Assembly: GCF_029689925.1 (NCBI RefSeq)
Contig: NZ_CP121445.1
Location: forward strand, 6,382,501-6,446,500
Direction: 5' to 3'
DNA length: 64,000 nucleotides
Source: Anaerocolumna sp. AGMB13025
GTDB taxonomy: Bacteria > Bacillota > Clostridia > Lachnospirales > Lachnospiraceae
Below the pieces are notes generated by a model that saw nothing but the letters and a program-made list of their open reading frames with translations, was not told where the DNA came from and did no database searches. Of the stretch, positions 17,477 to 27,122 are shown one piece after another (position 1 is the first letter of the stretch; every line of letters begins with the position of its first letter). Both the position numbers and the translations under genes were made by a program.

Positions 17477-19576
17477 TTAAGATAATTTTACAGGAATTGT
17501 CCTGGCCTGAGAATTTAAATGACCTCTATGCAGATAATCATATAAAAGGCATTGATCCTCTTTCACTGTTATCCCTGTCTCTGCTGTTTTCATTACATCC
17601 AAATCATAATGTTCCAGATGTAAGTATGGTTTTATCTGCTCAATCTGAATATCCATTACGCTTTGCGGCATATATTCCCTGATTTTTTGTTCATTGGTAT
17701 AAAAATCCCTGAACTGCTTTTTATACCGTTCATACTCCTTTGCAAAGGGTGGTCGGCTTTTCATATTTTCCCTTAAATATAAGTCATGGACCAATATGTT
17801 ACGAAAGGCCTCCAAGTCAATCTCAACAGCAATGTCGTTGTTCTTCTCTTTTATGGTATCTTTATTGTTTTCATTACCTTTATTATTTTCATTACCTATA
17901 TTGTTTTCATTGTCTGTATTGTCTTCATTGTCTTTATTGTATTCATTACCTATATTATTTTCATTGCCTATATTGTTTTCATTGTCTGTATTGTTTTCAT
18001 TGCCTTTATTATTTTCATTGCCTATATCGTTTATATCGTCTTTTTTATCTTTGATTAAAGTCTGAGCCTTTTCTGAGTTCAGATTGTTCTCTGTATTCAA
18101 ATCCTTCTCTGTGTTCAAATCGTTTTCTGAGTTCAGATCGTTTTCTGTGTTCAATTCGTTCTCTGGCTTCTTCTCATTTTCTTTCACTTCTGTCATAAAA
18201 GCAAGCAATATCTCATATCTTCTAAGTCTGGAGTGATTGATGCCATTGAAACCCTTCCGCTCATAATACCTGCCTAATTTATCATATAAATCAAAAGGAG
18301 TCAGAAAGAAATGTTCCATATAGGTAATTGCAGATACAAACTGACCGCTGTTATAATAGATTTCAACCATTTCTTCCACTGCCTTCAGCTTAAGTATATC
18401 ATCATAACTTAACCATCTGGTGAACAGTACTTCGTAGGGAGGTATGCTTTGGTATTCAATTCCCCACTCCCTGCTCTGCCTGTGCATGGCGGAACCTTTT
18501 AGAACCTTAAGAAAACCCAATTGAAACTGGTCTGGTTTTAGGGCGTATACCTCATTAAATGACTTTTTAAAGGTATTCAGATCTTCATAGGGCAGCCCGG
18601 CAATTAAATCCAGATGTTCATGGATATTCCTTCCCATATGAATCTTGTCCACTGCCAGCTTTAGTTTATCCAGTTTCATCTGCCGTTCTATGGCTTTTAC
18701 CGTATCCGGATTCGTAGACTGAACTCCGATTTCTAACTGTACCAGACCTTCTCTCATGGAACTTAGAATATCAAATTCTTCTTCCCCCAGAATATCTGCT
18801 GATATTTCAAAATGAAAATTGGTAACACCATTATCCTGTTCCTTAATATACCGCCAGATAGAAAGGGTATGACTTTTGTTACAGTTAAAAGTTCTGTCAA
18901 CAAATTTGACCTGTGGAATCTTGTGGCTTAAAAAGAGATCCAGGTCCCTTTTAACAAGTTCAAAATCCCGCAGCCTTACCTTTTTATCTATGGAGGAGAG
19001 GCAGTAACTGCAGGAATATGGACAGCCTCTGCTGGTTTCATAATAAATAATTTTATTCTTAAAGTCCTCTAAGTTATCATAGGGAAAGGGCAGGCTGTTT
19101 AAATCAAACTCCGGTCGGAACGGGGTTTCTAAAACCTTATCTTTATCCCGGTAAACGATCCCTTTAATCGAATCAGGCTCACCCTTACCGGCTATATAAT
19201 AATCTAACAGTTCCAAAAAAGTCTCTTCCCCTTCACCAGTCATAATGCCATCTAATTCTTTATGTGCTTCCATATGTTTTACGGCATCATAGGATACTTC
19301 GGGACCTCCCAGCCAAAGCTTTGTCTCCGGTAAAAGCTTTCTCAGTTCGACACACAGCTGTTTAATTATGCCGATATTCCAGATGTAACAGGAGAAACCT
19401 ATAAAGTCTGGCTTTTCCTTGTAAATAGCCTGTAATATGTCATCGGTATAATTATTTATAGTAAACTCTGCAATCTGAATCTGTTCACGGTAAGGTTTTG
19501 CATATGCCTTAAGACAGTAAACGGCAAGATTGGAATGGATATATTTCGCATTGATGGCGGTAAGTAATATTTTCAC
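17477..19576 (-). CDS. B12-binding radical SAM protein (DUF4080 type) with Asn-rich insert
   Basis: 699 residues. N-terminal cobalamin-binding-like domain (KILLTAINAKYIHSNLAV ... GLGGPEVS-type loop WLGGPEVSYD), then a radical SAM core with CxxxCxxC in SRGCPYSCSYC (about residues 186-196) and a long C-terminal region of the DUF4080 type. Between about 475 and 585 lies an insert made of NENN/NTEN/NSEN/IGNENNKGNENN repeats. I use the GTG at 19576 because GGAG lies 9 bp upstream; the frame to 19603 is less supported. Substrate unknown. Confidence 0.88.
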   Translation of the reverse strand: MKILLTAINAKYIHSNLAVYCLKAYAKPYREQIQIAEFTINNYTDDILQAIYKEKPDFIGFSCYIWNIGIIKQLCVELRKLLPETKLWLGGPEVSYDAVKHMEAHKELDGIMTGEGEETFLELLDYYIAGKGEPDSIKGIVYRDKDKVLETPFRPEFDLNSLPFPYDNLEDFKNKIIYYETSRGCPYSCSYCLSSIDKKVRLRDFELVKRDLDLFLSHKIPQVKFVDRTFNCNKSHTLSIWRYIKEQDNGVTNFHFEISADILGEEEFDILSSMREGLVQLEIGVQSTNPDTVKAIERQMKLDKLKLAVDKIHMGRNIHEHLDLIAGLPYEDLNTFKKSFNEVYALKPDQFQLGFLKVLKGSAMHRQSREWGIEYQSIPPYEVLFTRWLSYDDILKLKAVEEMVEIYYNSGQFVSAITYMEHFFLTPFDLYDKLGRYYERKGFNGINHSRLRRYEILLAFMTEVKENEKKPENELNTENDLNSENDLNTEKDLNTENNLNSEKAQTLIKDKKDDINDIGNENNKGNENNTDNENNIGNENNIGNEYNKDNEDNTDNENNIGNENNKGNENNKDTIKEKNNDIAVEIDLEAFRNILVHDLYLRENMKSRPPFAKEYERYKKQFRDFYTNEQKIREYMPQSVMDIQIEQIKPYLHLEHYDLDVMKTAETGITVKEDQCLLYDYLHRGHLNSQARTIPVKLS

Positions 19577-19663
19577 GTAGTGCTCCAGTCCGTGTAAGTA
19601 CACATTTATTGTTACGATTCTATTTTAGCATAGTTTCCGTAAAAATAAAAGGAAAGAGGCAAT

Positions 19664-20092
19664 TTAAAAAATCTTATAACTCGGTTTTTCTTCCCCCAGC
19701 AAAAAATATTTCAGATAATCGTCTAAAAGGATTGCCCCAAGGGATAAGAGAAACCAGATATTCGAATACAGCAGGCAGATCTGACCCATGAAATTATAAG
19801 GAAGCTTTGAGTAATCCCATACATTTAGCCCCAGCCAAACATTAACAATGAGACCTGCAATGAACTCTACTGCCGTTATGATAAAAGCCGAAATAACCAT
19901 CTGGCTGATAATTGAGATTTTACGGGGAAAAATTTCATTTAACAGACCGATTAGTATAAAACAGATTCCGCCTGCAATTAACATGGATATATGGGAGAAG
20001 CCTCGGAATAGTAATTCCACGCCACAATAGGAATAACCACCGACAAAGAAAAGAAGAATATATTTGAGGGTTTTGTTATATAATTTGAGCAT
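19664..20092 (-). CDS. Small four-helix membrane protein, CmpB-like putative ABC permease family
   Basis: 142 residues with four predicted helices (about 10-28, 34-50, 60-82, 107-128). The pattern GGYSYCGVELLFRGFSHISM ... GLNVWDYSKLPYNFMGQICL is typical of the widespread Clostridia family called putative ABC transporter permease (CmpB-like). No ATPase is adjacent, so the transporter label is doubtful. The ATG follows AAGGAG. Confidence 0.8.
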   Translation of the reverse strand: MLKLYNKTLKYILLFFVGGYSYCGVELLFRGFSHISMLIAGGICFILIGLLNEIFPRKISIISQMVISAFIITAVEFIAGLIVNVWLGLNVWDYSKLPYNFMGQICLLYSNIWFLLSLGAILLDDYLKYFLLGEEKPSYKIF

Positions 20093-20233
20093 CTGTAATC
20101 TCCTTTTTAAGGTAGGTTTTGCGTTAAGGTATCAATCGGAAAGTTATTACCTACTCAGACATTTTTCAAATAGTATGCTCAAATTAATCGTTATTATAAT
20201 AGAAATGAAATGCCAAAATTGGGCAGCAAAAAA

Positions 20234-20303
20234 GCGGGTGATGGGAATCGAACCCACGTATCTAGCTTGGAAGGCTAGTGTTCTACCATTGAACTACACC
20301 CGC
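20234..20303 (-). tRNA. tRNA-Gly (anticodon TCC)
   Basis: Cloverleaf is readable: acceptor GCGGGTG/CACCCGC, anticodon stem CTAGC/GCTAG with loop CTTCCAA, T loop TTCGATT. No encoded CCA. It lies 35 bp downstream of tRNA-Leu on the same strand, likely one transcript. Confidence 0.97.
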
Positions 20304-20338
20304 ATATAAATATTCAATTGCTTAAGTTAGAAAGTAAT

Positions 20339-20423
20339 GCCGGCGACCGGAATCGAACCGGTACGGGAGATTAGTCCCGCAGGATTTTAAGTCCTGTGCG
20401 TCTGCCAGTTCCGCCACGCCGGC
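20339..20423 (-). tRNA. tRNA-Leu (anticodon TAA)
   Basis: 85-nt class II tRNA with long variable arm (CGGGACTAATCTCCCG). Acceptor GCCGGCG/CGCCGGC; anticodon loop CTTAAAA gives TAA. It is the first tRNA of a Leu-Gly pair. Confidence 0.97.
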
Positions 20424-20471
20424 ATCTGACTTAAGTTTGATTTCTTAATCAAATCTTTCTGACAAGGATGA

Positions 20472-20500
20472 ATTATACCATACAAAAAACACGATTTCAA
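20472..20500 (-). promoter_or_regulatory. Sigma-A promoter of the tRNA-Leu/tRNA-Gly unit
   Basis: On the minus strand TTGAAA (20495-20500) and TATAAT (20472-20477) are separated by 17 bp, about 50 bp before tRNA-Leu. From here to 20745 I see nothing else. Confidence 0.85.
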
Positions 20501-20745
20501 GTGTTTTTTTCAATTTTCGTAATTTTCGTAAAACGAAATATTACCAATCCGTGACTTTATGGACGGTGTGTCATTTTTGAGCGTAATGTCGTATAAACGC
20601 TTCAGATTGTATCCCTTAAATCCCTAGATTTCGTTCTCCTGTACATCCATAAATTTACAGCTCCCACTTATGAATCACTTTATGCTGATTGTTATTACTT
20701 TTGTAAGACCAAACTCAAATAAACTTAACAATAACTTACGCGTAA

Positions 20746-22830
20746 TTAATTTACAACATTTTTTATAACAAGTGAGGAAACCGGGGGCATCGTAAGGCTT
20801 AGTATTCCCTTTTCCGTATGATAGATAACCGCATTCAACCGGTATTCTCCATTCTCTGTTTGGATCAGGCTGCTTAAGGTTTCCTCATCCCTTATGCCAA
20901 TTTTCCAGACCTCAAGGTCTGCCGTAATTTCATAGTCATTATTATTGACTGCTATAACAAACTTATCTGCCAAATCAAATCTTCCAAAGCTGATAAACCC
21001 ATGGCTTCCGTTTATAAACAGGAAGGAACCGGTACGCAGCACCTTATAGCTTTTATGGATTCTAATTATTTCTTTGTGAAACTCTAACAGTTCCTTATCT
21101 TCCCTGCCCCAGGGGTACGTTCTGCGGTTATCCGGATCCGTCCACCCGCACACCCCGGCTTCGTCGCCGTAATAAATAGTGGGTGCTCCAATCCAGGTCA
21201 TCTGAACTGTCACAGCTGCCATAAAAATCCCTTTATTAACGCCTTCGTCAGCCGCCTCCGGTCCTAAACCGGCAGTTCTCCCAATCCTTTTATTGGTACG
21301 GGTCAAAAATCTGGAATGATCATGGTTAGATAGTTCATTAATAGCCGTCATAAGGGACGTAGTCTGGAATTCAGACATATGAAGCCTCATGGTATGAAAA
21401 AAGATATCCTCATTGTTAAGCAGTTCCTCTTTATAATCATCACTATGCTTTTCCATACCGGTGAAAAACCAGGTAAGGGGCTCCATAAATGCATCGTAAT
21501 TCATAACCGTATCCCATTCCTCACCCATAAGCCAGTCTTTTGCACTGCCGTAATGCTCCGCGAATATAACCGCCTCTGGATTTGCCTCCTTAACCGCCTT
21601 TCTGAACTCCTTCCAGAACTGGTGGTTAAATTCCGCCGAGTATCCTAAATCCGCCGCCACATCAAGCCTCCAGCCGTCGCAGTTAAAGGGCGGCGATACC
21701 CATTTTCTTGCAATCTTCATCATATACTCATATAACTTAGGAGAACCTTCATAGTTTAGTTTAGGCAGAGTATCATGCCCCCACCAGCCGTCATAGCTTT
21801 GATTATAAGGCCAATTCTCCTCCTTAAACCGGAAAAAGGAACGATAGGGACTATCCTCCTCCAGATATGCACCTTTTTGATATCCTGTAATCCCTTCATA
21901 AATCCCCTCTTTATCCAGCCATTTATTAAAAGAACCACAGTGGTTAAACACCCCGTCTAAAACCACCTTAATCCCCCGCTTATGAGCTTCCTCCACCAGT
22001 TTTATCAGCAGCCGGTTGCTTCCCCTTAAATTCTTTTTATTGGTGACCCGTTTCCGGTATTTTAAAGCCTTCCGATTATCTAACTCCCCCTCGGCAAGTA
22101 CACCTTCTTCATCCTTTAAAATCATACCATAATGGGGGTCCACATAATCATAATCCTGGGTGTCATATTTATGGTTGGAGGGCGACACAAAGATAGGGTT
22201 CAGATAAACCGCTTCTATTCCAAGTTCTTTCAAATAATCCAGCTTCTTAATAACACCTGCTAAGTCTCCTCCGTAAAATTCTCTGACACCCATAGAAGCC
22301 GGATACTTATTCCAGTCTGTGATTCTTTCTACAGAACCCTTAATATAACTATATTCGTCATCAACCACATCATTGGTCTCGTCCCCGTTAAAAAACCGGT
22401 CCACAAAAATTTGATAATAAACTGCTCCTTTGGCCCAGTCCGGAGTTTTAAAACCAGGCGTAATAGCAAAATTAAACTCTCCCGGCAATTCTTCACTTAC
22501 GCCCCACCGGTTATAAAACATAAGCTTATCACCGCAGACTATTTCAAAATAGTAGGATACCTTTTTATCCTCAAGCTGTACCTTAGCCTCATAGTAATCA
22601 AACAACTCATCCTGACTGACAACCTCCATCATCAGGGAAATCTCTCCACTGATATCCCTCTCGCCGGAAACATCCTTTTTCTCCGGTTTAATTTCCACTA
22701 CCAGCCTGACCCCGTCTGCATTATCTCTGGCTGTCCGGAAGCGAATGGTCACAATATCATAAACTGACGGTTCGCAAGGCATCCGATAGCCTTTCGTCCC
22801 ATCACTAAATAAAGCATTTTCATTAAGCAT
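20746..22830 (-). CDS. GH13 alpha-glucan hydrolase, neopullulanase/cyclomaltodextrinase-like
   Basis: 694 residues. N-terminal beta domain (about 1-125, CBM34-like), then the GH13 barrel beginning WAKGAVYYQIFVDRF. Catalytic residues are visible: nucleophile Asp in CDGWRLDVAADLG, acid/base Glu in AVIFAEHYGSA, third Asp in LSNHDHSRFLTR; GVFNHCG is region I. There is no signal peptide, so it acts in the cytoplasm on imported oligosaccharides. It is the last gene of the locus that begins with the permeases. Only a distant GGA precedes the ATG. The substrate range (maltodextrin, pullulan, cyclodextrin) cannot be settled by eye. Confidence 0.9.
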   Translation of the reverse strand: MLNENALFSDGTKGYRMPCEPSVYDIVTIRFRTARDNADGVRLVVEIKPEKKDVSGERDISGEISLMMEVVSQDELFDYYEAKVQLEDKKVSYYFEIVCGDKLMFYNRWGVSEELPGEFNFAITPGFKTPDWAKGAVYYQIFVDRFFNGDETNDVVDDEYSYIKGSVERITDWNKYPASMGVREFYGGDLAGVIKKLDYLKELGIEAVYLNPIFVSPSNHKYDTQDYDYVDPHYGMILKDEEGVLAEGELDNRKALKYRKRVTNKKNLRGSNRLLIKLVEEAHKRGIKVVLDGVFNHCGSFNKWLDKEGIYEGITGYQKGAYLEEDSPYRSFFRFKEENWPYNQSYDGWWGHDTLPKLNYEGSPKLYEYMMKIARKWVSPPFNCDGWRLDVAADLGYSAEFNHQFWKEFRKAVKEANPEAVIFAEHYGSAKDWLMGEEWDTVMNYDAFMEPLTWFFTGMEKHSDDYKEELLNNEDIFFHTMRLHMSEFQTTSLMTAINELSNHDHSRFLTRTNKRIGRTAGLGPEAADEGVNKGIFMAAVTVQMTWIGAPTIYYGDEAGVCGWTDPDNRRTYPWGREDKELLEFHKEIIRIHKSYKVLRTGSFLFINGSHGFISFGRFDLADKFVIAVNNNDYEITADLEVWKIGIRDEETLSSLIQTENGEYRLNAVIYHTEKGILSLTMPPVSSLVIKNVVN

Positions 22831-22974
22831 AAGTTATTGAATTTCCTTTCGTATCAGATTTTAAGGATCCAATAATAGATACACCTATTTTATAATAATA
22901 AGGTAAGAAACTCAACTAATTTAAGGAGAAGAACTGCTTCTCCGGCTTTCGTAAAATACCCTCTATGTTATTGT

Positions 22975-24303
22975 TTATATTACAAAGGTATGAATAGAAT
23001 GTGGTTCAATCGCAGCAGAGAAAGACCGTTCTCCATCTTGAAAACAGAAGGTTCTGGTCTGGTTCATATTACTTCCAACTATAATTACCAGTCCTCCGTC
23101 TGTATTTTCAAATACGATGGAATTAGAGGCCCATCTTCCTTTTGTCTCCAATACCCTTGCACCTTTTTTAATATAATGGGAAAAATGCTTCATCAGATAA
23201 AATTCCGGCTGATAAGTTATCTTACCAGTGGTCTCATTTACCGTGACCAGGGAATTCTGTCTCCATCCCCATGTACTGATACCATCCTCTGGTAAAACCA
23301 AATTCCAGTAAATATAGCTTTCCACTCCGTGTCTAAAATAATGCCACATCTGACGGAAGATGTATTCCGCATGTTCCCAGCTGTTTTCACCATTGCCGCA
23401 TTCACTTTCCGTCATCATATAACGCAGCTCGGGATAACTTAACACGGTCTGATCAATACTGTGTTTTCCGCCCCATTGAAAACCCAGACCGGTAATATAC
23501 TTTCTTGCCTCCTCATCCCATAGTATAGTATTTTCAAACTGATCATAATACTCTGAAAAAGGAGCACTTCCTGGTCCCATCATAAAGTCAATAAAGGGAC
23601 CATTAATGGTTCCTACCCAGATTTCTGTTTCCTGGCTGGTCTGTTCCACCACAGGTCCAAGATAATCCTTTATAAAGTCCCGCATTTGCTCCCCAGTCCA
23701 AAGACAGGAAGGGAATTTTTGATCTGCCATAGGTTCATTCTGGATATGAAGCTGTCTGATTTCAATTCCCTCTTTCTTATATTCTGTTACGAATTTTACA
23801 AGATAATTGGCATAGGACATAAGAACCTTATCCTCCATCCTAAGGGTTCCGTAATTATAAACCTTTTTCGTTTTCATCCAGGTAGGAGGGCTCCAGGGTG
23901 AAGCAAACATCATAAGCTCCGGCTGTCTTTTCGCTGCCTCTTTGATAAAAGGAATCGTATATTGTTTATCCCGTTCTATGGTAAAGTGTTCCAGTTCATA
24001 ATCCTCTTCTGTTTCATCACAACTGTACCACTTAAGGCTGAAATCATTGGCTCCAACTGGTACCCTCCCAATCCTAAAACCTGAATTCTCTTCGAGGAAA
24101 AACTCATCTAAGACAGTTTTTTGTTCTGCCTTGCTTACCTTTTTCAGTGCTTCCCAGCCAATCTCATTAAAGCAGCCGCCAAAGCCGGTAATGGATTGAT
24201 TCTTTTTGCCAGTAAGACTTAACGTGTCTTTCCCTGCTTCTTCCATTATGGTTCCAGCCTGCCAGCAATTATTTTCTGTACTTACCATATGTATAACCTT
24301 CAT
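22975..24303 (-). CDS. GH30 family glycosidase (glucosylceramidase-like fold)
   Basis: 442 residues. Motifs of the GH30 barrel: GFGGCFNEIGWEAL (38-53), SPWSPPTWMK (135-144), acid/base Glu190 in LHIQNEP, the nucleophile region YMMTESECGNG (295-304), and a C-terminal beta-sandwich (FSHYIKKGARVL ...). No signal peptide. GH30 enzymes cleave beta-glucosyl, beta-xylosyl or beta-1,6-glucan bonds; the activity here is not determined. GGAGG precedes the ATG. It lies between the nucleoside-hydrolase-like gene and GH13 in the same direction, probably one operon. Confidence 0.9.
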   Translation of the reverse strand: MKVIHMVSTENNCWQAGTIMEEAGKDTLSLTGKKNQSITGFGGCFNEIGWEALKKVSKAEQKTVLDEFFLEENSGFRIGRVPVGANDFSLKWYSCDETEEDYELEHFTIERDKQYTIPFIKEAAKRQPELMMFASPWSPPTWMKTKKVYNYGTLRMEDKVLMSYANYLVKFVTEYKKEGIEIRQLHIQNEPMADQKFPSCLWTGEQMRDFIKDYLGPVVEQTSQETEIWVGTINGPFIDFMMGPGSAPFSEYYDQFENTILWDEEARKYITGLGFQWGGKHSIDQTVLSYPELRYMMTESECGNGENSWEHAEYIFRQMWHYFRHGVESYIYWNLVLPEDGISTWGWRQNSLVTVNETTGKITYQPEFYLMKHFSHYIKKGARVLETKGRWASNSIVFENTDGGLVIIVGSNMNQTRTFCFQDGERSFSAAIEPHSIHTFVI

Positions 24304-24434
24304 AACGTTTTACCTCCACATATTAGTATACCACTTCGAGTTTTAATCACTTCGGGATTTTAACACTTAAATCTTAGTATGACACCTAAAGTTATGACAT
24401 TGTATATTTTATGATCCATCGCAATACAGCTTCC

Positions 24435-25358
24435 CTACTCTCTATAATTAATTGCCAATTTTGAATAAAAATCCTCCAGTGTAAATCTTGCATCCAGGGA
24501 ATGATATACCCGGATGGGACGATTATTCTGCTTATGAAGGTAAAACATCTCTTTTGAAAATAGGGGGGCAGGAACCCATTCGTAATTTCCCCGGTTATTT
24601 TCTTCCAGGAGCACCGTTACTGTTCCCTGGTCCCCCAGCCCCCAGCTTTCGCCGTGAGGCCAGCTTTGAAAGAAATGCATTCTATTATTAAAATCTACCA
24701 TCTGACGGAACAGATAATCCCCTATTTTACCGCAGGGCTGTACCCGGTACTGAAGTTCAGCCAGAGAGACCTCCATCTGCTTATAGACATTCTCCGGTAT
24801 CTGCCATAGCGGCATATCAGAAGCAAATACCGTATTTGCCGCAGGAATGTCCTGAAAAAGATTAAATTCAAAACCGCCGCTGGGATAGGTGCCGCCGCCA
24901 ATCCATACTGCTGTCATTCTCTTACAGATTTCCGGCTCCTTTAATATTGCTGCTGCCAGATCTGTAAGACAGCCTTGAAATACTGCATATAGTGGGGTTT
25001 CGTCCTCCCTCATAGCTTCCTGTATAATAAAATCTGCTCCTTCTGAGGGAATAAGTTCCTTCTCCTCACGCATTGCTCTTGACGCTCCTTTTAATACCTT
25101 ATCTTTATATTCCTCCCAAAGACCCATATACTCCAACACCTTGATTATCTCGTCATAACTTGCCTGGGTGGTCTGTCCTTCTCCATAAATCATGTGATTA
25201 GCCTCAAAATGACCGGCAATAATACCTTTTACCATAAACTGAGGAGTCATAAGATGATGCGCTAAGGCAAACTGATCGTCAGCTTCATTTTTACAATCCG
25301 TATGTACGATTACACGGATTTTTTTGTTTTCAGGAACCTGGTACATATATTTAAGCAT
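24435..25358 (-). CDS. Nucleoside-hydrolase-like protein in a glycosidase locus
   Basis: 307 residues. The N-terminus VIVHTDCKNEADDQFALAHHL (Asp21, Asp27, Asp28) matches the calcium-binding motif of inosine-uridine nucleoside hydrolases and their DUF1593 relatives; VWIGGGTYPSGGFEFNLFQDIPAA is the typical second region. The family cleaves N-glycosidic bonds, but in this neighbourhood (GH30, GH13, sugar ABC transporter) an O-glycoside or modified-sugar substrate is possible. The ATG follows GAGG. The leader contains a strong pseudoknot-type element. Confidence 0.8.
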   Translation of the reverse strand: MLKYMYQVPENKKIRVIVHTDCKNEADDQFALAHHLMTPQFMVKGIIAGHFEANHMIYGEGQTTQASYDEIIKVLEYMGLWEEYKDKVLKGASRAMREEKELIPSEGADFIIQEAMREDETPLYAVFQGCLTDLAAAILKEPEICKRMTAVWIGGGTYPSGGFEFNLFQDIPAANTVFASDMPLWQIPENVYKQMEVSLAELQYRVQPCGKIGDYLFRQMVDFNNRMHFFQSWPHGESWGLGDQGTVTVLLEENNRGNYEWVPAPLFSKEMFYLHKQNNRPIRVYHSLDARFTLEDFYSKLAINYRE

Positions 25359-25371
25359 ATTAACCTCTATT

Positions 25372-25448
25372 CTTGCGCACGCTCTTTGCGCATACCAAGT
25401 TTGTGGTGCGCAAGCACAAACTTGCGGTTGAAAAATTAATTTTCAACC
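25372..25448 (-). promoter_or_regulatory. Perfect interleaved inverted repeats (pseudoknot topology) before the nucleoside-hydrolase-like gene
   Basis: A CTTGCGCAC (25372-25380), B CAAGTTTGTG (25396-25405), A' GTGCGCAAG (25406-25414), B' CACAAACTTG (25415-25424). Both stems, 9 and 10 bp, are perfect and B, A' and B' abut with no gap. A further hairpin GGTTGAAAA/TTTTCAACC (25426-25448) precedes them on the minus strand, right after the yesN-type stop. A ends 14 bp before the start codon. Confidence 0.75.
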
Positions 25449-27061
25449 TAGTCTACATTCCGCTGCCAGACAGCAGCATTTTCATTCGTTATTCCATAAA
25501 TACTCCGGTAATCCTTCGGAGTCATTCCAACACGTTCTTTAAATATCTTTGTGAAGTAAGAAAAATTATCATAACCTACTTTAATCGCCACCGAATTTAC
25601 CGATTCATTGGTTTTTTCCAGATATTCTTTTGCTATGGTAATCCGCTTTCCGGTGATATAGTTAACTATGGATTCACCAATCTCCTTCTTAAAAATCCGG
25701 GCGAGATAATCCTGGTTTAAATAAACCTTTTCTGCAAGAGCTTCCCTGGTCAATTCTTTATCCAGATTATTATCAATGTACTCCTTTACAGTCTGAATAA
25801 TAGACTTATCGCTATCCGGACTCTTTAACATATTCATTATGATATCTATCATCTGACCGAGATCAGTTTTTGCATTGCCTACATTACGAATGGAATGATT
25901 AATCTGATCCGTATTAAATAAGGCCTCGCCAAAGGCATCTGAGTGAATACCATTTTCATTCAGAATATTCATTAACATGTGAATTACACCGGTGATAAAT
26001 TTCTTTAAGCTATCCTTATCAAGATTGTTCCCTTGATTCTGGCGGTCTAAATAATTTGCCACCTCCTTTTTAACAGTTTCAAATTGTCCGCTTTTTATAA
26101 AATTCTTCCATAATCTGAAATCCGGCAGGATAACGTTCACGGACTGTTTCCGGTAATTCTTTAATACGGTAACTGTCCCATATTCCACCAGTCTGCTATT
26201 CATAACGTTGAAAAAATCTGCTACTTCCCGGGAAAGCTGTTCCAGGGCAGAAATAGTACCAATCGTAACACCACAAGTAATTTCCAGCTTTTTTTCTGTC
26301 TTTTTTAATAAATTTTCTGAGAGTCCCTTAATGAAGTCCTCACCCATAAGGCTGTCATCTATTTGAATCAGTACCAAAAACTCATCTGTGTTCCGCTTTA
26401 TTACTGTTTCTGCCAGGGTTTTGTCCGTAGTATAAGCTTCGGCAATTAAATTGTTAAGGGTCCATTCAAACATGCCTTTTCCATTGTCACTGCCAGGAAT
26501 ACACTTGCTTAAATCACACCAGACTATGACCGGGAGAAATAACTGTTCCAAGCGGTACTTAAGGTCATAAGCTTTCATATCCGGTTCTCTGCGATTTATT
26601 AGTAAATCATAAAAAAACTGTTCCTTTCTCATTTTTATGGATGTGGTCCAGTATTCATAATATTTCTCATGATTTACCAGGCTTAACGCCCGCTTTTCTT
26701 CCTGGATGGCTCCAAGTATTAATTCTTCCAACTGTCCGTAATCAATTGGTTTCAGTGCATAGGCATAACAACCAAACTTTATAGCCTCTGTAGCATATTT
26801 AAATTCTGCGTAACTAGTCAGTAATATTTCTTTGATAATATAGTTTTTTTCCCTGATCCACTTTAATAATTCAAAGCCATTTTCCTTGGGCATTTCAATA
26901 TCACAGATTAGTATCTGAATTGGTATATCTTCTATGATTTTCTTTGCCCTGTTAACACTTGGCGCAGTATAGATATTATCAATCCCTATTGTTTTCCAAT
27001 CAAGAGTTTTACGCAGCGCCTCCAACACATAAGCATCATCATCCACAAGTAATATATTCAA
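25448..27061 (-). CDS. YesN-type response regulator with AraC DNA-binding domain
   Basis: 537 residues. Receiver domain (1-120: LLVDDDAYVLEAL, phospho-acceptor in ILICDIEMPKENG, ALKPID), a middle region of about 280 residues of the YesN type, and a C-terminal AraC helix-turn-helix pair (TREALAEKVYLNQDYLARIFKKE ... NSVAIKVGYDNFSYFTKIFKE). It starts with TTG at 27061, behind GGGGAAGG. It lies 61 bp after the kinase and is expected to control the transport and hydrolase genes around it. Confidence 0.93.
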   Translation of the reverse strand: MNILLVDDDAYVLEALRKTLDWKTIGIDNIYTAPSVNRAKKIIEDIPIQILICDIEMPKENGFELLKWIREKNYIIKEILLTSYAEFKYATEAIKFGCYAYALKPIDYGQLEELILGAIQEEKRALSLVNHEKYYEYWTTSIKMRKEQFFYDLLINRREPDMKAYDLKYRLEQLFLPVIVWCDLSKCIPGSDNGKGMFEWTLNNLIAEAYTTDKTLAETVIKRNTDEFLVLIQIDDSLMGEDFIKGLSENLLKKTEKKLEITCGVTIGTISALEQLSREVADFFNVMNSRLVEYGTVTVLKNYRKQSVNVILPDFRLWKNFIKSGQFETVKKEVANYLDRQNQGNNLDKDSLKKFITGVIHMLMNILNENGIHSDAFGEALFNTDQINHSIRNVGNAKTDLGQMIDIIMNMLKSPDSDKSIIQTVKEYIDNNLDKELTREALAEKVYLNQDYLARIFKKEIGESIVNYITGKRITIAKEYLEKTNESVNSVAIKVGYDNFSYFTKIFKERVGMTPKDYRSIYGITNENAAVWQRNVD

Positions 27062-27122
27062 AAATACCTTCCCCTTCCTGAATTCCTGCGATTGTAGTAA
27101 TTGTATTTTAATTTATACCATG

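Noticed and set aside
17740..18065. Three overlapping plus-strand frames of about 90-100 codons rich in Phe/Ile/Tyr or Ser/Leu
   Set aside because: They are antisense images of the Asn-rich repeat in the radical SAM gene; low complexity, no ribosome site.
20521..20745. Possible small gene or riboswitch before the GH13 end
   Set aside because: No frame with start context and no convincing stem set; it lies downstream of GH13 and upstream of the tRNA promoter.
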